Source of the DNA: CAIWKO01 sp964469155 | Lineage (GTDB): Bacteria; Bacteroidota; Bacteroidia; Bacteroidales; CAIWKO01 | Reading direction: 5' to 3' | Assembly (NCBI GenBank): GCA_964469155.1 | Contig: CAYXXU010000102.1 | Location: forward strand, 1-11,317 | DNA length: 11,317 nucleotides | In this document: piece after piece, positions 7,101 through 11,317 of the stretch | Position numbering within the stretch: position 1 is the stretch's first letter | How the letters are laid out: each line of letters starts with the position of its first letter | Program-made: the position numbers and the translations under genes | Notes under the pieces: generated by a model | What the model was told of the DNA's origin: nothing | What the model saw: only the letters and a program-made list of their open reading frames with translations | Databases searched by the model: none

Positions 7101-9390
7101 GCGTTGTACTGCCGTCTCCATTCTGAGCGTATATCATAAATCCATTCCACCATGGATTTGAAGTACCGTCGATGCAAAGATATTCTGTCCGGCCATCGCC
7201 ATTGAAATCGTTGAGAAAATAAGAATTTGAAGCAGTATTTGAAGGAGATCCACTGTTCGGCAAAAAACAGGAATAGAAATTTTTACCATATTCCTGTGAA
7301 ATATAGTAATAATGACCTGACCAACCATTATCCGTACTTGCTGTAACCATTAAATCAGTACAGCCATCTCCGTTAAAATCTCCGGTTCTGACAATATCAT
7401 CTTTCAGGTTACTTTTTTTCGCCGGAAAGAAAATGGGTTCAAGTCCGGAACCATTGGATAAATTAATCTGCCAGACCGGCCAATCGACATTATTGAATCC
7501 GTAAACGAAAAAATCCGTTTTACTGTCCCCATTAAAATCCCCAACCTGAAAATTATGGGCTGAAGCCGGAAAATTGGAACAATACACCAGAGAGAAAGAA
7601 GAGCCATTCAATTTGTAGGCTGTAATTCCATTGACATCAATGGTCGATATTTCAGCCAGTCCATCACCGTTAAAATCGGATACAAATCTTTTTGAATCAT
7701 TTGAAAACTTATCAAACTGACCGTTACCAATTCTAGTGAGGGGATTCAGATTGCCATTCGTGTAGGTAAATGAATAAACAGACCAGTATCCATCTGAATT
7801 GTGAATGATTAAAATATCACATAATCCATCTCCATTAAAGTCACCGATGTGATTATTGTCAATTTTATAATACAAACTGGAATTTAAAGCATTTCCGATA
7901 TCAACCAATGGATTCAATGAAGAGCCTGAACTAATGGAATACAAATACTGTTCAACGTGTGGATAGATCATCCCATTCCAATACGCTGTTCCAAGATCAA
8001 TTTTAAGTATAAGATCCTGGCGACCATCACTGTTCAGGTCAACGGCATACATTTCCAGGATTTCACTTTCGTCTATGGAAAAATCACCGGAAGTTTTTGT
8101 GAAGTTTCCATTCCCATCATTTATCTGCAATGTCCAACCTGAATAATTTCCATCACTTACATCTTTGTTGTCGATGGTAAAAACGTCTGCTTTTCCGTCG
8201 CCGTTGAAATCTCCGGTACATAATCTGGATTTATATGATACAAAGTTGTTGTAATTATTGTATCTCCATTTGTACATATCTACATTTGCCGGAGTCTGAT
8301 AACTAAAAACAGTTGAATTAAGTCTGGTCCCACCTGTCCCCGACTCAATAACCTCGTTCAAGGCCGAATAGCTGTTGTAGTTATTCGTGATCTGGACATA
8401 CTTCATCTCATAGGTTTTTACAACATTGCTGTTGTATGAAATGATGACCTTATCCAGCAGCAACTGCAGCCGTATCGTTTTTCCCTTCAGGTAGGAGGTG
8501 GTTACATCGGGCCGCTGTTTGTAATTAAAAGTAATCTTGTTCGGCCCATAGGTTATCTCCCGTGGGTAGATCATGTTCCCGTTCCTCAGGTAGGCGTAAT
8601 TTATGGTATTCATCCACAGGTCCTGTGTCTGGGTCACATACCAGTTCAGAATCTCTGAATATCCGTCTATTCTCTGGCACCCGTCATCAGTGTAACCGTA
8701 GAGGTTTTTCAGTCCCGCTTTGGTCTGTGCCATGAATTTCATCGGGCCGTTCCCGCTTGTGTTTTGAGACTGTACCCGGGTGAAAATGTCGCTCTCAGTC
8801 TGGTAGGTAGTCTGGTCATACCCGTAGGTTCCGGAGGTCGGCACCAGTCTTTGTCCGTCCAGATAAAATTTATCATTGTAGTCAAGTTCAATCCCTCTTG
8901 CCATGCCGTCGTTGTAAAAATTCTTTCCCGCACGGCTTATAACCGAAAGACCCCCTATTTGCCAGCCATACCCTGCCATTCCCGGTCCGGAATTGCCAGA
9001 ATAGACCAGTGAAAGCGATGGGGTAAGTCCGTTTACCCCCTGCAACATATCAAGGGGAATGGTGTAAGAGGCACCTCCGGCCTGGTTAACATTAAAAGCC
9101 CCCGGCGTTGTACCGGCAAGATAATCCGTATTGAGTGTGCGGCTTGCAGGATCAACAGGTGGATTATTAAAGGATACGATACCGGTTATCTCCGGATTAA
9201 CAATCTGGGCTAACATACCCGAACCGCCGGGAGTATAGCGGTATCCTGCCAGCAACGTAATGCTGTTGCGTGCCTGATGAATTTGAGTACCACTCTCGGG
9301 AGATGAAAGGCTTACATTGTACTCCTGTCCCCACCCTGTAAGAACAAAGATCAGGAGCGAAAATATGATGAGGATAGGTTTAAGTTTCAT
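3172..9390 (-). CDS. Secreted SpvB/FG-GAP/TcdB-middle/RHS polymorphic toxin with a JAMM-like C-terminal domain
   Basis: This is a giant exported protein resembling a one-chain fusion of the TcB and TcC parts of insecticidal Tc toxins. Residues are numbered from the upstream ATG at 9408 (2078 aa). I prefer the second ATG at 9390 because a signal peptide begins there (MKLKPILIIFSLL...GWGQ). Residues 45-75 hold a Bacteroidota N-terminal motif (ARNSITLLAGYRYTPGGSG). Residues 104-165 are SpvB-like (SYTIPLDMLQGVNGLTPSLS, MAGYGWQIGG). Residues 399-745 hold seven FG-GAP/VCBS repeats of the DFNGDG type, Ca-binding and probably a beta-propeller. Residues of about 770-900 are TcdB-middle-like (LTTVNYTRL, PVVSSLTVDNGLG). 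YD repeats span about 1070-1480, and the RHS core runs from 1648 (YYLLRDHLGS) to DPSGEF at 1758-1763. The tip 1764-2078 is described separately. The RHS part should form a cocoon shell around the tip. The gene lies 80-100 bp after the T9SS protein gene and overlaps the lipoprotein gene. It is intact over 6.2 kb. Confidence 0.92.
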   Translation of the reverse strand: MKLKPILIIFSLLIFVLTGWGQEYNVSLSSPESGTQIHQARNSITLLAGYRYTPGGSGMLAQIVNPEITGIVSFNNPPVDPASRTLNTDYLAGTTPGAFNVNQAGGASYTIPLDMLQGVNGLTPSLSLVYSGNSGPGMAGYGWQIGGLSVISRAGKNFYNDGMARGIELDYNDKFYLDGQRLVPTSGTYGYDQTTYQTESDIFTRVQSQNTSGNGPMKFMAQTKAGLKNLYGYTDDGCQRIDGYSEILNWYVTQTQDLWMNTINYAYLRNGNMIYPREITYGPNKITFNYKQRPDVTTSYLKGKTIRLQLLLDKVIISYNSNVVKTYEMKYVQITNNYNSYSALNEVIESGTGGTRLNSTVFSYQTPANVDMYKWRYNNYNNFVSYKSRLCTGDFNGDGKADVFTIDNKDVSDGNYSGWTLQINDGNGNFTKTSGDFSIDESEILEMYAVDLNSDGRQDLILKIDLGTAYWNGMIYPHVEQYLYSISSGSSLNPLVDIGNALNSSLYYKIDNNHIGDFNGDGLCDILIIHNSDGYWSVYSFTYTNGNLNPLTRIGNGQFDKFSNDSKRFVSDFNGDGLAEISTIDVNGITAYKLNGSSFSLVYCSNFPASAHNFQVGDFNGDSKTDFFVYGFNNVDWPVWQINLSNGSGLEPIFFPAKKSNLKDDIVRTGDFNGDGCTDLMVTASTDNGWSGHYYYISQEYGKNFYSCFLPNSGSPSNTASNSYFLNDFNGDGRTEYLCIDGTSNPWWNGFMIYAQNGDGSTTPMLHKVANGLNTLTTVNYTRLSQASGSVYNIGLSNPAFPVFNYQGPLPVVSSLTVDNGLGSSNILSYYYEGACIHQQGKGFLCFSKTVLTDVSDSLVNETLSDFNTTYYYPQVNTVTSKTSAGTTIETTANSWTQTVLDSENKRIFPYISSSTQTNSLTSYSITQTSQFDNYGNPTRARINYNNGIRDSTIVNYTNTVNSTEWKLGRTDNSTVYNLKSGETTVSHSVRYTYSTDGILKPDYIYYNEGTPLAFTKNHDYNSQGNLIQVVTSGTSIGTSQVSSIYDTDYIRLKTKTDELGHTVTLSYNSYGQLLTEKDYLNNTNTYAYDALGRETSATNSDGSQTTTAYVWAGTHKPSLGSFGVSQTRNDGSVQTTWYDKLQRAIRSEKKGFDGQMILIDTEYYPAGQLHRVSDPYYANGARAWAETYGYDAYGRTTSITRNSGRNSSYTYDNGTINESTVDRFFSKNYGPDGSLIWASDRGGAISYAYYPDRKVKSITAPDGSVTSMQYADAARNQTQLLDPSAGTINYTYDALRRVKTHTDARNKVTTYTYLADGRLDKVVNPEGTTSYSYNTNKQLSGITNTSAGVSRTYGYDSKGRITGITETISVAPFSTSFTYDQVGRLQTRTYPSAITETFGYNIYGYLSSFSTGGSVRYSITGMNPRQQVTGVIYGDGTLTGTHKFDGYGYPIEDSTGTVHNYGYSFNSVTGNLNSRQNYKRNLSESFDYSDGLDCLTSVTGPINLSMTYAANGNILTKSDINATTAFTYGAGAGPYALTKVTSSTGVIPAVSQTATYSSFEKVNTFSQGAYAATFAYNSDNQRAKMVVTQSGSTILTRWYAGSSYIKQTEGSVTKEFTWIGGDAYTAPVLAITQSGTTTYYYLLRDHLGSITHVTDASGNVLNEYSFDAWGRRRDYSNWGYSVASQTDILPDRGFTGHEYLKYFNLYNMNGRLYDPLIARFLNVDPYVQMPDNSQSLNRYSYCLNNPLVYTDPSGEFIFTAFLGPVGAIIDAACWGAVIGGAGYTASVAFSDGGFNNWNSGAFWKSVGVGAISGAITGGVGQMFGPVGSMGFGGEIARAYTHGFAQGMVSEFTGGDFMTGFAAGGLGSLAGSSFMMYGGKFASSTFGTYAFSGLAGGVGAELTGGNFWEGAAVGVMNAGLNHLQSVVGEAGARYYANKKAGYGDMWNNSFVDGKATREVSAWELENGDTIMLPYDKNDLTTSYNDALKVVKIDGKRYVQFNGKTYALATHAHTHPSMAGPNAHPIGLSQADLNMQKFIGRPINILYNKGIYSVNGTYNYKAKVWNYKYTGTW

Positions 9391-9488
9391 TATAGTAAAT
9401 ATAGGCAATTATAATGGTTTAGGGTACTTAGCCAATTAGCCTTGAACAGAATGGTAATTAAACTCCTCAAAATCAATCAAAAGGCAAG

Positions 9489-9947
9489 TTATTCTTTAAT
9501 GATCTTCCAGTCAGAGGATTGTCCGCCAACACTGATTTTCAGAATATACATGCCCGGGGATTGATTGCTCAGGTCAATATTGGTGAATTCCCCTTTCACG
9601 GTGAATGTTCGGATAAGGTTTCCCTGTATCCCAAATAAACGAATCATTGCTGGTAAATCCTGAAGTTCAGGAATTTCAATGCCGACAGCGCCTCTTGTAG
9701 GGTTGGGGTAAATCCTTACTTTACGGTCGTTTATCAGCTCTTCCAGGATTTCTGGTTCTATTTCGGATATTTCCTGCCTGCTTGATATCGAATCTTTCTG
9801 TGGAATTGTTGCACTTTTTAAAGTAAATGTGCGGCTGGTACGGTTTCCCGAAGCATCATAACCGTATGAAAACTCATAATTTTGGGCTAAAATTGTTGTT
9901 GGTATCAGGAACAAAATCAACAATACCAACCAGCGAAACTGTTTCAT
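9489..9947 (-). CDS. Small secreted protein with one YD-like motif and a T9SS type A C-terminal sorting domain
   Basis: From the ATG at 9945-9947 the protein has 152 residues. That start is preferred over the ATG at 9977 because it opens a signal peptide (MKQFRWLVLLILFLIPTTIL, cleaved after AQ) and leaves a 10-bp gap after the upstream gene instead of an overlap. Residues 24-40 contain FSYGYDASGNRTSRTF, which reads like one isolated YD repeat of the RHS type. An acidic linker follows (about 50-75). Residues 77-152 form a T9SS type A sorting domain (VRIYPNPTRGAVGIEIP, then GMYILKISVG and the final KIIKE). The domain directs proteins across the outer membrane and is removed by the sortase-like PorU. 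The protein would then consist mostly of one YD motif on the cell surface or in the medium. Just upstream of the RHS gene, it may be an adaptor or anchor for it; that is inference. Confidence 0.85.
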   Translation of the reverse strand: MKQFRWLVLLILFLIPTTILAQNYEFSYGYDASGNRTSRTFTLKSATIPQKDSISSRQEISEIEPEILEELINDRKVRIYPNPTRGAVGIEIPELQDLPAMIRLFGIQGNLIRTFTVKGEFTNIDLSNQSPGMYILKISVGGQSSDWKIIKE

Positions 9948-9957
9948 ATCCAAAAAC

Positions 9958-10602
9958 TTATTTTGACATGTTATCAATTCTTTTCTTTAAATCACCAATT
10001 TGACTCTGCTGCTCTTTGATTGCCTCAATAAGAACAGGTATAAGTGAGACATAGTCAACAGACAAAAATCCCTTCGAGTCTTCATATACCAATTCCGGGT
10101 AAACATTTCCTAAATCTTGTGCAAAAAGACCGAATTGCTTGTTTACACCTGATTGAGATGGCGTAACGGGCTGCAGGTCTTCGCCGAGCAACCGATAGGA
10201 AATACCCTGCATTTGTTTTATTTTATCAAGGGTAGAAGACAAATTACTTATGTCAGTTTTGAATCTTTTATCCGACGTATATACAGTTGTATATACCCTG
10301 ATATTTCCGTTTACATCAAGTTTATATGAAGCATCCGGGTCCCGGTTAATACCGACAGTTTGATCATATTGTTTTATTCTGATCACATCCGGCGCTCCTG
10401 AAGTACCTAATTTTATGCCATAACCAAAAACACTTTTAATATAGTTATCCGTATTTCCAAGATATTAAACAGCATCTGCACTTGTAGCAAATGTTCCGTA
10501 CTTGATGGTTGTATTACCGTTATTGTCAATGTTAACCTGCGCATAACAAGCAAACGGCAGAGCAATTATGCACAAAATAAAAACTGAATAAAATCTTTTC
10601 AT
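9958..10602 (-). pseudogene. Secreted Peptidase_S74 (intramolecular chaperone) protein interrupted by an in-frame TAA
   Basis: An ATG at 10600-10602 opens a signal peptide (MKRFYSVFILCIIALPFACY, AQ) and continues for 45 codons (VNIDNNGNTTIKYGTFATSADAV). It then meets TAA at 10465-10467. The same frame carries straight on (YLGNTDNYIKSVFGYGIKLG) to the real stop at 9958-9960, so one point change broke a 214-aa protein. Residues 103-200 are an S74/intramolecular chaperone domain, with the conserved S110-D111 in TSDKRFKTDI, GLFAQDLGNVYPELV at 158-172, and LSVDYVSLIPVLIEAIKEQQ before a short coiled coil. Such domains trimerise and self-cleave before the Ser-Asp in phage tail fibres and surface proteins. 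A GTG at 10384-10386 could start a shorter protein without signal peptide, but this looks like a by-product of the nonsense codon. A sequencing error is also possible. It is the first gene of the - strand operon. Confidence 0.75.
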
Positions 10603-11204
10603 AATTTCTGAATTTTATTAATTCAACATGGATTAGTTTAAATAACAGTGATTATTGATTAATGATTCAATTTTGTGATATATTGGAAATAATATAATAA
10701 TTTGTTTTTCAAAGAGATGAGGTTTAACATTTCAATCGCTAAATAACATAAGAACTTGAATGACAAAATATTTCTTACGCATGTTTTTAAGCATACTTTA
10801 AAGCTCATTGACATGGTGGAATGGTTGAGTTAACCTGAAAAAGTTTGGGGTCAAATAATATAAATAGAAGCTTCTGATTAAGCAGTGTTTGAAAATAGCT
10901 CATTTTGAGGTGGTTGGGGCTGCTGTAAACCTTGCAAGTGCAAGCTTTTATCGATTTATGTTCAACATTCCATACATTTTTTATGACAGCAACTCTTGGG
11001 GTTGAAGAAAGCATTACCAGCATCATTTTGGTGCTTAATCTGGTCAAGTTGGCCGGGGTGGCACTCCATTGCCTGATTGGGAAGTGGATGGCGAGTTACT
11101 TAGCAAAACCTATTTAAAATTTATTGATAAGTAAAAAACATATAAATTTAAAAAGTCACGGTTCGCCAGGGCTTTTAACCATTGATGTGGAATAATATCC
11201 TTCC
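10603..11204. other. Long non-coding stretch upstream of the operon
   Basis: The part 10603-10800 is very AT-rich and must hold the promoter of the - strand operon. No clear Bacteroidota -33/-7 pair (TTTG, TAnnTTTG) can be picked with confidence. The part 10800-11120 looks more GC-rich. It contains short frames on both strands (61-80 codons) without recognisable domains. One + strand frame ends SGQVGRGGTPLPDWEVDGEL, then LSKTYLKFIDK and TAA at 11132-11134. It reads like a real C-terminus but is closed by TAA immediately upstream, so it may be a relic of a lost gene. The last ~70 bp up to the gene end at 11205 show nothing. Confidence 0.4.
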
Positions 11205-11271
11205 TTACTGCCCTGGTGTGGTTCCTCTCACCCCTTTGAGGAGCAGCGGATGGGCCAGTTGTTCCATTTCA
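11201..11271. repeat. Direct repeat, right copy (within the 3' end of the right-edge gene)
   Basis: This is the counterpart of 182-247: three substitutions and an extra TGTGG at 11217-11221. It covers the last 22 codons of the right-edge gene and four bases beyond its stop codon. Because the right copy is continuous with an open reading frame, it is the functional gene end. Confidence 0.85.
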
Positions 11272-11317
11272 CTTTCCAGGTATTGCCGGAAACCCTCCTC
11301 ACTCTTCCATTGCTCTT
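11205..11317 (-). CDS. C-terminal end of an unidentified protein (partial)
   Basis: An open frame enters from the right edge on the - strand and gives 36 residues (EQWKSEEGFRQYLESEMEQL, then AHPLLLKGVRGTTPGQ) before TAA at 11205-11207. The sequence is charged and helical, and too short for me to name a family. That it is a real coding end is supported by the in-frame match of EMEQLAHPLLLKG with the displaced copy at 160-252, where most differences are conservative (V/L, R/K). It would have converged on the murQ-like gene before the intervening block arrived. Confidence 0.65.
   Translation of the reverse strand, partial: EQWKSEEGFRQYLESEMEQLAHPLLLKGVRGTTPGQ

Noticed and set aside
5011..8933. 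Many 60-83 codon frames on both strands within the RHS gene
   Set aside because: The RHS frame is continuous for 6.2 kb with recognisable repeats throughout. The others are out-of-frame shadows.
9409..9488. A separate promoter for the RHS gene in the 80-100 bp gap
   Set aside because: A TATATTTA sequence overlaps the start region but has no correctly spaced upstream element, and it would place the transcript start at the start codon itself. Operon transcription is more likely.
9958..10386. A separate 142-aa S74 protein starting at GTG 10386
   Set aside because: The frame continues upstream with matching protein sequence to a signal peptide at 10602, interrupted only by one TAA. An interrupted longer gene is simpler than a new leaderless gene.
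10805..11117. Overlapping short frames on both strands (80 codons on -, 61 codons on +)
   Set aside because: Neither has a domain, signal peptide, plausible start context or partner gene, and they overlap each other. They are reported only as an unassigned stretch.

Overview
The window looks like a chromosomal accessory region of a Bacteroidota (probably Bacteroidales-type) bacterium. The evidence is a type IX secretion (T9SS) C-terminal sorting domain, a Bacteroidota-style secreted SpvB/FG-GAP/RHS giant protein, start codons without clear Shine-Dalgarno sequences, and moderately AT-rich DNA. No RNA genes or CRISPR arrays were seen.

Left edge (1-840): the 3' end of a murQ-like gene on the + strand, then a short displaced copy of the 3' end of another gene. 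Next come about 150 bp with nothing recognisable, a probable frameshifted remnant on the - strand, and the C-terminal part of an XRE-type regulator on the + strand that begins abruptly near 629. This is a patchwork of broken pieces. IS element (about 838-2669): a complete IS1182-family insertion sequence with an intact 509-aa DDE transposase on the - strand, near-perfect terminal inverted repeats that also form inward-facing terminators, and a 17-bp perfect inverted repeat directly in front of the transposase start codon.

Core (2672-10602, all on the - strand, transcribed right to left): four genes in an apparent operon. In order they are a secreted Peptidase_S74 (intramolecular chaperone) protein broken by one in-frame TAA, a small secreted protein with one YD-like motif and a T9SS sorting domain, a 2078-codon SpvB/FG-GAP/TcdB-middle/RHS protein, and a 168-aa lipoprotein. 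The RHS core ends at a DPSG motif. The variable tip beyond it is a glycine-rich pretoxin region followed by a domain with an HxHP...SxxD signature resembling JAMM/JAB metalloproteases. The lipoprotein start codon overlaps the stop of the giant gene (ATGGTAA), the arrangement expected of an effector and its immunity protein.

Right edge (10603-11317): about 600 bp without a recognisable gene, then the C-terminal end of an unidentified gene on the - strand. Its last ~70 bp are duplicated in direct orientation at 182-247, so the whole ~11 kb block is bracketed by direct repeats of a gene 3' end. That suggests an integrated or duplicated accessory island between murQ and this gene. The most interesting content is the RHS effector with its candidate immunity lipoprotein and the secreted companions upstream.
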